NCBI GenBank assembly: GCA_963969395.1 | Contig: OZ017798.1 | Span: forward strand, 14,376,173 to 14,440,172 | From: Pseudoscleropodium purum | Taxonomy: Eukaryota > Streptophyta > Bryopsida > Hypnales > Brachytheciaceae | DNA: 64,000 nt | Direction: 5' to 3' | Shown: one piece after another, positions 25,401 to 38,088 of the stretch | Position numbering within the stretch: the stretch's first letter is position 1 | Layout: each line of letters opens with the position of its first letter | Notes under the pieces: model-generated | Told to the model about the DNA's origin: nothing | Database searches by the model: none | The model's input: only the letters and a program-made list of their open reading frames with translations | Made by a program: the position numbers and the translations under genes

Positions 25401-26467
25401 CAAAGTAATCTTATCTTATCCATAAATGAGTTCATGTAAAAAATTAAGAATTATTTCTATTATTCCATTGCATGATATATTTGGTTGGATCTTGTTGAAA
25501 AAGAGATCCTAGTTTCACTTCATTTGTATTTTTAAGACACTATAAGGGCCACTTCACACTTTAGCTGTCCAAATCAAGAGGCCGTGGGATTGAATGGCCA
25601 AATTTTGTTGAAAGTTCAAAGAAATGGTTAATAATTAGGCATATTTGATAGCCTTCCAACCAAAGTTTGGGTTCTATAGTTTGGCCTACCCAAACCAATG
25701 TTGTTGTTTTTATCATTTAGTGCTTAGTGCTACTTTCTCACCAAAGACCAAACATGGATAGGCCATGTGGCTTTTTTTAAGCTGAATGGGTCGTTTATTT
25801 CAAAAAGTCTCTGGCTTCATAGTAAAATTCTGCCATTTAATTTGGTGACACTAGCTACTTTTGAATTTTAGGTGTTGAAAGAAGTGGTGACCAAGGATTC
25901 ATATTTGGTAGAAATTAGGCTAGTAAATGTGCATTATGGAATTGCTTTAGGTTGCACTTTTTTTTCTAGAAATTTTGTGGACATTTGAGTAAGACGATGC
26001 AAACATCCATCACAAAAATGGCAACTTTATTCCAATATAAGACAAAACACATTTGCCATAAAATGAAATGTAAAGTCAAAACACAATTTTCCAAACATGT
26101 TCCTAGTTCTCCTAATTCTACAACTAGCACAACAAGACCTACAAAACAAACACAAGTATTTCAATGCTTGATTTAGTAAAACACTACAAAAATGGAGAAG
26201 TTAACAACATGAACACATTCTTAACAATCCCAATTAGTATATTGGCACTACAATTAGTGACTACTTGGCAACAAAATCACATAACAATTCTAGAGGGTTT
26301 AGAGTAGACATAGGAAGACAAAGCAAAAAATGACAAGGTCCAAAAGAGCCACTTGTTCAAACCCTGAACTTGCTAATCATACAAACTTAACAATAGAAGA
26401 TTTTCACTATCCAATTGTATAGACCAATAACAATAGAGAAAATAAAATGGCAATAACAACTTCAATA
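22431..26467. other. AT-rich intergenic DNA with a short tandem repeat
   Basis: At about 22,456-22,520 a 10-12-bp unit (GATACTCCGGTG, GATACTTGGTG and variants) is repeated about five times. The remainder is AT-rich with no supported gene; frames at 24,000-24,263, 24,773-24,991 and 25,985-26,176 show no recognisable family. Confidence 0.5.
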
Positions 26468-27959
26468 CACTAGAAGAAATTTGTGTTTTTTTAGACAAGT
26501 GTTGAAATGTGCCTACATGTTTTCTAAAATGTCACGCATGTATACTACAGATGTCTAGAAAAATCCGACAAGATTAATATGGAAAAAATATAAGAAAATC
26601 TAAAAAAACATGCCATGTTTTTAGAGAAACATCACAAAAAACACGATTTTAAAAAGTGACCAAAATGTGCCATGTGGTAGCTACATAAGCGCCATGCAAG
26701 CAGGTAATGCCACATAAGATTTTTTTCACTTGATCGAAAGATGAGGTAGTACTTGACGTCATGTTTTTGAAAATTTTCATATTGTTTCTAGTGACATCAA
26801 CTTAGATGTCCATAAAAATTTGAATATTATTTTTAGCAATATTTTTAGCAAAATTTTGAAATAGAAAAGAAATAGAACTTGTCAAACTTCATTTAAAAAA
26901 ATTTAAATCAAGTTTCAAAAATAGTTTTTTGAAAAGTTGCAATGAAGGTTGATTAAGGTGCATATATGCTAGAAACACATTCTTCTTAAGTTATGTCATC
27001 ATTCTCATGTACCATCACTTGCAAGATCCTTTATAGTGCACAAAAAAAAAGGAGGCTCCTTCTTCTTTAGCCTTTATAAAGCACATGTTCACTTTAAAAA
27101 TCCCCTGAATTCATGTCTCACAAAGAATGACCTCCTTTCATTTATAACAACCTCTCGAAACATTTTTTTTACAATAGATAAAATTCTCAAATTCTCCTTT
27201 GTTAATTTCTCTACAAGCATGCCCTATGCCATAGCCACGGTTGGGAAAAAAATTTTGACTTCTAATTTTCTTCACTCACAAAAAATTTGTAATTCAATAA
27301 CTTTCATGCCTAGAGGCGAAACGTCATGGAAACAAATCTATGCACCCTTCCTTGTCGAGGACTTTCCAACTATACCAAACATGCAGACAAAAGACGCATG
27401 GTCTAGGAGATTTCTACATGACTACCAAAACAAACAAACAAAGAGCCTTTTTTAATAGAATGATAAAAATATGAAAAGCAAATGGGCAAACCGAGCTACT
27501 CAACTTCCTTGTACTACTTTTTACTCTCTTTAATTTACTTAAAGTATATCAAAATTAATCATGAAAATGTTTTAAAACTAGAACTTCATGTTGATTCATT
27601 TTTCAAAAAAAGGAAGGAAATATCCATTTCTTGCATTAACCAAATCCGGTCAGCTTTCTTGTTGACCCCCAACAACTTCTCCAAATCAAGCTGCCTATGA
27701 AAAGCAATCTCTCAGTTGACATGGCAACTCTATGTTTTCCAAAACGTTATTGAAAACGCATTCATATTTTTGGTGATGTCTCACATAGCATTCCTATCCA
27801 AGATAACATTCATTCATTCAACATGTAATGTTTGCACATTCATGAAAACGTCCTCCAAAATTTTAGCTCCCAAGGCCTCCACTACAATCCGCAACTGATG
27901 TTTTTTAGAACGTGCATGTCTACTGAAAACGTCCTTAAAAACACTAGCTCCTTCTAGTG
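26468..27959. mobile_element. Non-autonomous CACTA (EnSpm) element, 1.49 kb
   Basis: The left end CACTAGAAGAAATTTGTG followed by TTTTT (26,468) and the reverse complement of the right end, CACTAGAAGGAGCTAGTG followed by TTTTT (27,959), form a terminal inverted repeat that is perfect over the first 9 bases and mostly matching over about 25. The flanks carry a 3-bp direct repeat ATA (26,465-26,467 and 27,960-27,962), the size expected for CACTA transposition. Subterminal regions repeat AAAACGTCC-like words. Internal frames (27,036-27,455; 27,482-27,700; 27,716-27,898) show no transposase motifs, so the copy is presumably mobilised in trans or dead. Confidence 0.75.
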
Positions 27960-30918
27960 ATATATCTCAATACAAAATTCAAATTGCTTGAATGCCCAAT
28001 GTCCTAGCAAAGTAGTATACAAAAGCATCTCTTTCCTATGCCCACTATATAAATGTGTCTATTGTATTCAACATTGGCAGGAGCGCTAGTATGCTCAATA
28101 AAACATAGGGATTGAAGAGTGGAGCCAAATTAGCCTGCACAAGTTCAACAATACTTTATAAATCCAAGGGTTCACCATTGCCTCATAAATTAGAAGTGTG
28201 AGGAAAAAAATGGACTACAAAACCAATCAAACAAGGCAATAAAAAAATGGAATAAAAAAGAATCCAAACATGTAAGAAAAAAATAGTAGAAGAGTAAATT
28301 AAACTAAGTACCAAACCTATCAAGGAAAAAAATGAGGTACAAAAGAGAAGTGTAACTCACCCGGGCCTTTTGCCTCCACTTCTTGCTACTTTTATCAACA
28401 CGCATCGTTGTTAGAAAACCTTTATACTCTACCAACAACCTCCAAATTGGAGTGAGGCAATTCATCTACCGTGTTTTAACATTTTTTAGTAACTTGAGGC
28501 CTTTTGAGTCTAGCTACTGAAATGTGCATTGCATTATTCCAAAAGAGTGGGGTGGTTATCTATTCTATATTGTGTAGTGGAGGGCACGTTTTTAGCTTCT
28601 ATATTTTTAGAGGTAAGCAATTTCAATGAGACTACATCAAGGTTGTGAGGATGATGTACAGTCATGGGTATGCAAGAAAAGGCTTGGATGACAAGGCACT
28701 TATTTAAGGCTTGAATAGGGCATTTTGTAGAAAATGTTTATAAGCAAGGTTTAGACATTTAATGATTCTAGATAGAAATGCTTTACATGTCACTATGGAC
28801 ATGATGATAAAAAATAACATGCAGTATTGACTTAAATCTCTTTTCCAGGCCTACCTTTACACATCTCCCATGCAATGCAATAGTTGGATGTGTCACATTT
28901 TAAGTTGTTTAAACAAGCATTCTAATTGCTACAAGACATATACTCTTCACAATAGGTCTAAAGGTCCGAGAAAGGAGATTTTAGTATAATGGGTGTTAAA
29001 GGTTTTGGAAAAGACTCAAATGGTTGAAAACATAAAAAGTGTCTTTAGAGCTACCGTGGAATTTGGCCTTTCAATTCTAAGGCTATAGAAAGCAAAAGAG
29101 TCTCTAGCAAATTTTACAATCACTCCAATATACTCGAAGTCACTAATTTGGGTGCATTAGAGGATTTTTAATTTGGAAGCCATGGTTGTTGATGATAATT
29201 GATTGTTGGAAGATGACTACAATTTTGAAGAAGGTGATGATTATGAGAAACCATTTGAGAACGCATTGAATGAGCCTCAACTAATATTTAGTTGTTGGAT
29301 TTTTTTAATTGAACAAAAGAATTTTGCTAATCCCCTTTGTGAAATTTTTGGTGTAGGCAAGTGAATTGGTTGTCTAGTAATTAAATTAGGGTAAACACAA
29401 TTCGTAGATGAGACATATGAAAGCAAAGACAATCATGATTCATCATATTTACTTGATGTTGAGGTGGTGGATAAGGAGATGATGAGTTTGTGCCAAGGTT
29501 TTTTGCTCATTGGGCAATTGATGGAGGTTAGAGAGGTAGGTTTTTGCCACATATGAGGATGTAGTTATTAGGCACTCAAGGTGTATAGTGACACTTTGTG
29601 TCACTATGCACTCCCCCCCTCAATTTTTATTTAAACTTTTTTATTTTACCACCCCCACCTATCATTTAGAATTTGATTTAAATTTTTTTATCTCACCCCC
29701 CCTCACCCCCGCCCCTCTTGTAATCTTTAGAATCAAAGTTCTTGACAAACAATATGGGACAATTGATCATGTATCCAATACTATATCCGTATTCAGTACC
29801 CGTATTCAATATCTATATTCAGTACACGTATTCAGTACTCATATCCAATACCCGTACCCGTATTTGTATTTGTATTCAGTATTTGTATTTTATATTTGAA
29901 CGGCTCAGATTAAATTTCACAAGATCAACATCTTGTGATTTTTTGAGAAATCAACGTCAATTTTGAGGGTAAGCATTTTTTTTCAAAAAAATCAGTGGCT
30001 CACAAATTTTTTGAGAGAGGAGGGAGGGAACTAATGGGAAACTGGGGTGGCAGGCAAGTTTCAATGTATAGTAGGTCAAAAGTGCCCTTAAAGATCAAGT
30101 TGGTATTAGGTGGTGGGGTGGTTTTTAAGGCAAAGGGGGTCAATTTTAGAAAACAAGCAACTTGCAAGGTGCTATTTGTGGTAGATAGGACCAATCATGG
30201 TTGTCATGGAGGTTCTTCATTGTTTTTTTTAAGTATAGTATGGGTGGTGGAAAAGGTATTATGATCTCCATATTGACATTAAGCCATCACGGTTACAAGG
30301 TTTTCTTGATTTTTCATTGGAAATAAACAATGTTTGTTTCTTGACATTGTGCACTTTGATTTTATGTATTGAAATGAAGACATTTGAACACTTGTAAAGG
30401 TTTGGAATGGTTGATTTTTGATACTTTAGAGCTTCACTTTTGATGAAAAAATGACAATCTATTACAATGTGTAGGTTCTCTTTGATTTGAACTTTGAAAA
30501 TTTTGAAAATATTATTTGAATTTTGAAAAAATATAAAACAACTTGAGTTGGGTTTTCCTCTACCTTCCAAATCTTTTCATACATTTTTAAAAATTATTTC
30601 ACCTTAAAAGGAGTAGGACTAAAAAAAGTGTCCATTTTGTGTTCACCGCTAGCTTCCGTGCACATACCAAATCCCTTGTACGAAGAAGTGCAGGCAGGAG
30701 TTGAAATTGAAACTCGCCATAATTGCACATTTGCACTGTATAACTTTGCGCCATTCTCCGCGGGTGGGAACGTGTGTACAGAGTAGGGGAACATCGTCTT
30801 CCCTGTCTCAACGTTGGGAAAGCCCAAATAGGAGTTTCATTGCCCTAAATTCTTCACCTCCAGCTGCGTCTGCATGGACTAGGCTTGCTGCGCAATCTGA
30901 CTTCCCAATTCTCCAGCT
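27960..30918. other. AT-rich intergenic DNA; DENR promoter at the right edge
   Basis: No intact gene. 29,160-29,560 on the plus strand reads as a short acidic coding-like relic interrupted by stops, too eroded to assign. From about 30,610 the sequence is GC-richer and probably holds the promoter and 5' untranslated region of DENR; the frames there on both strands are not supported as genes. Confidence 0.5.
29771..29890 (+). repeat. Degenerate 13-bp minisatellite
   Basis: Units such as ATCCGTATTCAGT, ACCCGTATTCAAT, ATCTATATTCAGT and ACACGTATTCAGT follow each other with a 13-base period, then decay into GTATTTGTATTT repeats. Confidence 0.75.
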
Positions 30919-33881
30919 ATGGCGGTCAAGCTTCAGCCCGTCCAAGTGCTGTACTGCCCGGGTACCTTCCTTTCCTTTTTTACAACTTGCAAAATGATGT
31001 CAATTTGCGTATTCGCGACCTACTTTTTCCTACTCAAGCCCTAGGTTGAGGCGGATTGCAGAGATTTCTTTTTTCACTGAGTTTTTGTGACTTTTGATGC
31101 GCAGTTTGCTCTATGCCGGCTGAATACTGCGAGTTCAGTCCCGATTTTGAGAAGTGCAAGCCATGGCTCATCAAGAACGCGCCAGAGTTGTATCCGCAAC
31201 TGGTGGAAGGTAAATTCTCTCGCTTGATGGAGTTCTCGTGGTCGTAATTATCATGGATCTTGATGTTCTTGTCTGAATTTTGTACGTTAGGGGGGCTGGA
31301 ACCCTAGGAATTAATTCAATATTAAGAGGGAATTCTTATCTTTGAAAATCCTTTCATTATGCAACGAAAGGTGAAGTTATTTAGGGAATACGGCTTCTAC
31401 GTCTGTCATGCGAGAAGGAAACGATTTTTTGCTTGGCATGCGGATTATTCTTTTTCGTTTTTTAAGGTGAATTCGAGGTAGTTCACTCGGCATCTGGTCT
31501 GTCGTGATTCTCTTCACCGGTTCTTGTTTCGAAGGATCTTGAGAAGGAAAGACGTTGTGTGAAAGCTTTCCTTCCTCTCAGAAGCGATTCTAGTTGCTAT
31601 TTGAAGGAGTTTTGACTCTCTGTAATGTACGATGTTACTTGCTGAGTAGCTTATTACTTTAAGTTTTCTGCAGAATCCCTTAAGATGTGTGTCACCTTGT
31701 AGTCTTGAGCAGAAATCCTATTCTATGTTCCTCGATATGTATGATTCTATTTGGAGTTTAGAAGTCATCATTACGTTGCTGAAAACGACGAGATTGCTAG
31801 ATTTTCTGGATAGAAATCTCGCTGCTAGGATATTGGATTTCCTTTTCACTCAACGAATTTTCTAGCCTGCCGACTGTGACTAGGAAAATCCATTTGTAGC
31901 AGCTTGGATTTTTATTTTTGGTCGAAACCTCTGTGTGACACGTCATCTACTGTTCTTTCACTGTCCAGCTGGGCTCTTACATGTAAAGTCCTTCACAAAA
32001 GAAGCCCCATTTGATTGACAACGTTTCTAATTTTAAATTAACAGCATTAGATTCATATACTCCTCTCGTTGAGTTAATGTTAATGTTAATGTAACTCAAT
32101 ATGATGTTAACTTAATGCTAGTGTGAACTATATTGTGAACTATTGGCATCAACTTAATGCTATATTGTTAACTATTATGTTTACAGGAAATTGATATTAA
32201 TTTATGATTATTTTAATAATTATCTAACGTGTAATTAGATGAACATTTTTAGAACTTTGTCAAATCTAACTGGAGGATCTTTTAAGATATTTATTAAGTA
32301 TATGTTAGAATCATGATGACGCGAAAGGATATGATCCTGATTTTTTCGTTCGTTTCCCAGAGGCTGCTAATAAGACAGCGGAGCAGTTGGATGGTCTGAC
32401 TGTAGGAGGGGAGAAGGTTGGTGCTAAGGGAGAAGGTATGCTTTCTGCTACCCTGCTCCTGTAGTATTTCTGGAACTTGAAATCAGGTCTCACGTTTTGA
32501 TCTGTCCGTGTCAGGTTGTGGTAACCGCGTCATTGCAAGGGTCTGAATTCTTGTCAGTAACCTAATTTAGTGCCCTTTCGTGCACCTTTTTGTAATGTTG
32601 TAGCTGAAATTGCTTATGGTGTTCAATTTTCAGTCCGTCTATTTGAAAGGAAAAATCCTGTTGCTTATTCGTGAGTGTCTTGCAGGGAGTTCGTCAGACC
32701 TGAAAAAGGATGACGAAGTAAAGAGATTACCGGGTGGGAAAGTAAAGAAGAAGGTAACCTTTCAGGAGTCTCTGGTTCAGGTGCTTAAGTTCGAAAATAC
32801 TTCGGAACATAATACACTCATTTGTTTTCAAACGTGGTTAACAATTAGACTTTTAGCACTTCCATTGACATCATGCTGTTGTTTCAGGAAAAGCCGGAGG
32901 TTGTTGTGGAGAAGATTGTGAGAAATAAGCGCAAATGTGTAACTATCATCAAGGGTCTGGACATGTTTGGTAAGGGTGTAATATTATTGGTTGACCCATA
33001 TCAATTCCTTTGGGATTTCGTGAAGGTAACGATTTAGAGTTCAGTAGCTATTTTTCTCTTCTACTCACTTATCTATTGTTGTTAGTGGTATATAGCCACT
33101 AAAGCAGTTCTCATTTGAATTGCAGGAATCAAGTTAAGTGAAGCTTCCAAGAAATTGGGCAAGAAATTTGCGAGTGGTGCTTCCGTTGTGAAGGTGAGTA
33201 CAACTATCATACTCGGAACTTGCTATGAATTGGTATCCAAGCCATGACAGGGGAGTACTGTATGCAACTTATTACTCTTGAATTGATGAGCTTGGGATTG
33301 ACTACCCCACCAAGTGCTCAAGCTTCAAATAGATAGTTCACTCTGGAAGCTAATAGTTGGTTACAGAAACTTTCACGACATATTTCTATCATTAAAATGT
33401 TTAGGGTATGATATCTTCCTGTTATTGGTATGTGTTATTTCCTAATAGATTTATTGCAACTCCAATATATATGGAAGCAACATCTTTTGGCAATTTGGGC
33501 ACGTATAGAGGTCAACAACAATGATAGGTTCGTGACTCTATCCTGATCTGCTATACTGAAGGATGTAGTATCGCGTGTCTGGTTACTTGTTTTGTTCTTT
33601 CACAGGGTCCAACTGAGAAAGAGCAAATAGATGTTCAAGGAGATATCATGTATGATATTGTGGAGTTCATTACGGATACGTGGAAGAGTGTAAGTGACAT
33701 CCTCGGGCACCTTTTCATTCAGGCTAAGGGTTTTGCTGATAGCTTGATGTTCTGCATACCTTTTAAAACATGCTGATTGCGAGTCATTTAGTGTTACTCA
33801 GCTATTGTTGTGTTTGAGCAGGTACCAGAGTCGGCAATTTATTTCATTGAAGATGGGAGGAAAGTGTCGGCTACTGCTTAG
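30919..33881 (+). CDS. DENR: Density-regulated protein DENR (reinitiation factor)
   Basis: Eight GT-AG exons join in frame to 194 aa: 30919-30961, 31105-31209, 32361-32435, 32686-32753, 32888-32969, 33126-33193, 33606-33689, 33822-33881. The start context is an ATG opening MAVKLQPVQV. The N-terminus has the DENR cysteine cluster C13-x2-C16, C23 and C32 with the PAEYCEF motif. A low-complexity lysine-rich linker follows (about 77-97). The C-terminal SUI1/eIF1-like domain (about 106-185) contains RNKRKCVTIIKGLDMFG, a GASVVKG stretch and DIVEFITDTW. Known for the family: DENR pairs with MCTS1 to recycle 40S subunits and promote reinitiation after upstream ORFs. Intron 2 is about 1.15 kb; the others are short. 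It converges with the DUF962 gene 455 bp downstream. Confidence 0.95.
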
Positions 33882-34336
33882 GGTTTCTGCATTCAGCCAG
33901 TCTAAAATTCAAGATCTTGAGTAGGGGTGGAGTGATGTGCCAGCTGCTTGTTAAGCACAGAGGTTCCTTGTTTTACACCTGGGCTGAGGTAATAGGATTT
34001 TCAAGGCATGTGCTTTGGATTAGCCAATTGTGTCTTGGATTCTTTGTTGAGGAAGTCATGCCTGCTTCTTGATCTTGTAAAACCCAGTGTTGGAGTACCA
34101 CCTGTATGCTGTTCTCGTCCCTGTGGCAGGCCCTTCTCCATGTCAGTATCTAGGTTTTAATCTTTCGTAAAGTAAACGCGGAATTTCTAATGGACATACA
34201 TTTGCATAATTGAAAGTGTTTTTTCGTGAAGACGCTGAGTTGTCCTCTTTTTCCAATTTCTTGCAGATGCTTTTAATCGAGATGTTTGCTTGTGATCTAT
34301 GTCTCGTCTCTTTTTTCTTAATTAATCCCCAAGAGC

Positions 34337-37292
34337 TCAAAATACATAAATAGAAACTGAATGGGCCAAATGCGGCTTCAATTTGTCTTCAAGAAAAAAT
34401 TTATTGAATAATGTTTCATAATGTGCAATCCGTTCGATAATCCGGATCACTATTTGAAGGGATCCCTCTGCCTTATCATTAGTCGCAGCAGTCGGAGTCG
34501 CTGGAGCTGGAACTCTGACCTCCACAACAGTTTTGACAACTTGCAGCTAAGTTCCTTGGCACCCTTGACCCAAATCCTTCGTATGGCAAGTACCCCACAA
34601 ATTCCAAAACCTGCACCAATCAGCATCCACATAACCAATGGTTGGATAGGTAGCAGTTTGACAACTTTTCTTATTCTAGCATTCCAATCCCAAGTCCACG
34701 TTTTGAGGCCATTATGTTGCTTAGTTGGTTTGTTGGTTTGAATGAAAATTATAATCCGTAACCCTAATGCTTAACGTAAATCTTGAGAGCTTAACCTTGC
34801 TGATAGGTCTTATTTTTTTGAGGTTATAGTTCATCATACCTACTAAGTGATTCATGACACCTTTACTGTCCTTGTTTAGGATTTTTGATTGACCATCAAA
34901 TGATCCCTATGTAGATCAATCAAAAGTAATTTCTTTTCAATGAATTTAAATTCAAATTTCAAGATTCAAAGCATAAACTAATTGATATCCTTCCGAGTTC
35001 CACCTATGGATCTTGCTAGGTGTTGTGACTCCCAGGCAAAGCTTCTATCATGAAACAGCAATAGTTCCTTCACATTTACCTCTAGCATAATGAAGAAGGG
35101 TCCCAAAACAAGCATTTGACCGAAATTTTCTATAATTCCTGCATGAGATACCTGCACACACAGGTATATATCATGATACATTTAATTGAAAGAAACTACA
35201 TTGATATGTTTTATTAGTGATGGTGTAAAATTAGTGACACCTACATAATTTGTATCACTTCAATTTATTTTTCTTCCTAAAATTGGTTCAATGCAATAAC
35301 ATCCTAGCCTAAACTAAATTAATCATTTTACAAAGAGTGACTTTGGTAAATTAGTGGCCCGCACACAAATAGGATAATTTTCAATGTACTATTTTGTTTC
35401 AAATGTGTAAGCTAATGTTTTTTTCTTCTACTATTCTAATGTAAGCAAGTTTAATTATAAATCCTACCTAATTGCTTTATAATCTAACCCCATCTTTATT
35501 TTCCAAACTAAACCTATGACTGTCACATGAGGAATTACAAATTGTGACACAATTAAGGTAGGGTGCTCTAAAAGTGACCTTTAAAATGTGATTATTAATA
35601 TAGAGATGCATTTTTCTTTCTTCAATGTACCAATAGTATACATTTCAAGAGGTGGATAGGTCGCTTTTAGTAACAACTACATTTCAACTTCAAAAATTTG
35701 TAATGAATTCCATGACGACCCCCAAAAAATGAAACAACTTGGATTAGATGCCAATTTCATTTTTTTTCCTACAAAAAATTATGGAAAGTTGTTTCAAGGA
35801 GTTTAGCTTCCCCCAAATACAATCAGCTCTCTAAAAATCACTTTTAGAGCAAACTACCTTAGATGGGGATTGCAATGAGGTGGTCACCTTAGTTGACCAA
35901 ATTTTTGGAAAACAAGAGCCTTGATTGGCAATGGCTGAGCTAATGTGCACTAACAAATACACCCACACTATTATGGTTTAAAAAATATAAAAAAGGTCAT
36001 TGTGAAGTTCATGATATACTAACCCCAGGTGGCCCTCGTCCTATGGTCTGGACTGTGAAACACACAAGCTCTGCGGCCATCACTACCTGTAAAAACCATG
36101 CACCAACATAATATTCTTGATGACATAACATTATTACCAATGGCAGGGCTCCTAGAAAGTTGGTTAATAATATTATGGGAGTGCATTAAAACTTTTGGAA
36201 TGCCTATTAATTTGTGTATTCTAAATCTCAATATACACTCATTCAAAGATTGCCTTTGCCCTATATAACTATTCATGAGAGCCTAGAATTGATTTTTGGT
36301 ACATCTATTTTCAAACTTTGAAAATTTATAATTTATTCATATGATGTCAATAAAATGCATGATGTGAGAATTTAGAATCTTGTTTTGACTTCCAACAAGA
36401 TTAGAAACAAAAACTATGCTCAATTGCTCATTTGGTTTATTTTAAGCCCTCCTTGCATAGTTTAGTTGGAAATTTTGCCTGAGTTCAAATCCCAGCTTTA
36501 TTATATGCGGTTTTAGTGTCTTGAGTATCCTGTACGCTGTGATTGAGTTCAGAAACTGGGCAACAACACCCCATGCGTCAGGCATGAGGTCTAAGAAGTG
36601 TCGTTCAAACTTTCCTTGGGTTAGGACCTCCAATTAAGGCGTGAGACCTACATAAAACTCTGATTAGGTTAAGGTTAAGTATAGATGTCAACTCCAGTGC
36701 TAACTTCAGTGTCTACATGGGGATTGGATTAAAAGATCATGGGCCCATTTTGAAAATGCGTGGGGAGGTCCTTTGATGTGAATCCTCTTGCAATTGCTAA
36801 CAGGAATGGCAATGACAATTGACTTTCTTTAATTATTCGAACTATACTCGTCAGTGCTTCAACTGTCGCTTTAAGTTGTAAATACTTCAGCAGAGGGTTG
36901 AATTGAGCAGCAACGAAAATTACCTTCCATGCCGGATCCCAAGAGAGTTTTTTCGAAACTGCGGAAGCACCAATCCAGCAGCCCATCACCAAAGTGGCCG
37001 CCAAGGACCCCGCCAGAGCATCCAAGTGAATGTAAAGCATCGAATACATGGCTGCTGCAACGAACGCATAGTTGCAGTTCATATGCTCGACGATCTGGCC
37101 TGGGACGTAACGGTCGACCCACGCAGGTCTGGAGAACACCGCGGGACTGTACGAGAGCAAGAGCAGGATTCCAAAAAACATGGGCCACACAAACATGGCG
37201 TGAATCATCACATGGATCTTCGATTTGCGGTAGCCGCCGTAACACGAAAACTGATGCTCCACATCGAAAATTTTGTCCATCTCAACATGCAC
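34337..37292 (-). CDS. DUF962 / Mpo1-like ER membrane protein
   Basis: Exons 36924-37292, 36024-36086, 35080-35151 and a last exon starting at 34546 (ending 34337, 237 aa) or at 34539 (ending 34450, 197 aa). The shorter product is closer to the usual plant length of about 200 aa, so the true end is undecided. Exon 1 carries the family core: FSCYGGYRKSKIH, IHAMFVWP, and DALAGSLAATLVMGCWIGAS; exon 2 gives AAELVCFTVQTIGRG; exon 3 gives LVLGPFFIMLE. Four or five hydrophobic segments are visible. Known for the family: yeast Mpo1 is an Fe2+-dependent ER dioxygenase in alpha-oxidation of 2-hydroxy fatty acids from phytosphingosine. Plant members often have His after the GAY/GGY tyrosine (from memory); here it is Arg-22. 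The start could be Met-1 or Met-5. Confidence 0.85.
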
Positions 37293-38088
37293 TACAGTAG
37301 TGTTCGGTGACTGTCACTTTGCCTCCACTTGCCGATCCAGAATACTTTCCAATACCCTGAAATTTGTTTAGCAGTTTGTGTAGCAGATAAAACAACACAC
37401 AAAAAATGCGTTATGGCAATATTTCTACTGTCAGAAACTTCATGAAACTAACCCTAAAATTCAGCAAAATCCTGTTCCGGCAGTGCATGTAATAGAATCG
37501 ATCAATTTAGGGCTCTGATGCCCAGAATGCGAAAGAGAAGCTTGGCATCGAAGGAGAATTGGATGATCTTAGCTGCATTCATCCTTCATCGACCTAATCT
37601 CGATAACAAGTAGGAATACACAAAAATAAGTGCTCAAGCTACAGACTTCTCTTTATATCAAGTTTAGCTCATTGGCTTGCGTTCCTTCGTAGAAGCCCCT
37701 CCAGCACTGCTTAGAAAACTGTTTCGAACTTCCAAAAGCTGCAACAGTTTTCTGTGGTGTAGATTTGGAGTCATATTTGATAAGTAGACAAGTTTGGGTA
37801 ATACATGGAAAGAGTAGCATTATTTACTAAAAAGTAGTAGTGATTCAAAACCATTTCCTCAATAGCCACGATTGCCGCTAAATGACAATAATGTAAAAAA
37901 TCAGACTTGAGTGCAATTTCACGTGCTGCTAAACACGATTTTCTAGTTGTTGGGTGCTAAGAACAAGTCAACCAAGAAAAATTTAACCTCGAGTCAAAAG
38001 GTCGGGCGGAAGTAGTTTACACCTATCAGAAAATCCCCTATCGTATGCGGAAGTCATCGGTAATGAAAGTTGAGAAACTACACTGTTA
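37293..38088. promoter_or_regulatory. Spacer between TWD40-1 3' end and DUF962 gene
   Basis: About 800 bp separate the stop codon of TWD40-1 from the start of the next minus-strand gene. It must hold the 3' region of TWD40-1 and the promoter and 5' untranslated region of the DUF962 gene. An ACCCTAAAAT word near 37,451 resembles a telo-box. No other gene is seen. Confidence 0.4.

Noticed and set aside
36458..36492. A/B-box-like words (TAGTTTAGTTGG and GTTCAAATCC) in the DUF962 intron
   Set aside because: The boxes are only about 13 bases apart, too close for a tRNA or typical SINE promoter, and the flanks do not fold as a tRNA.
36442..36633. 63-codon minus-strand frame in the DUF962 intron 1
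   Set aside because: Exon 1 and exon 2 join cleanly in phase 0 to give the conserved core; this frame has no family resemblance.
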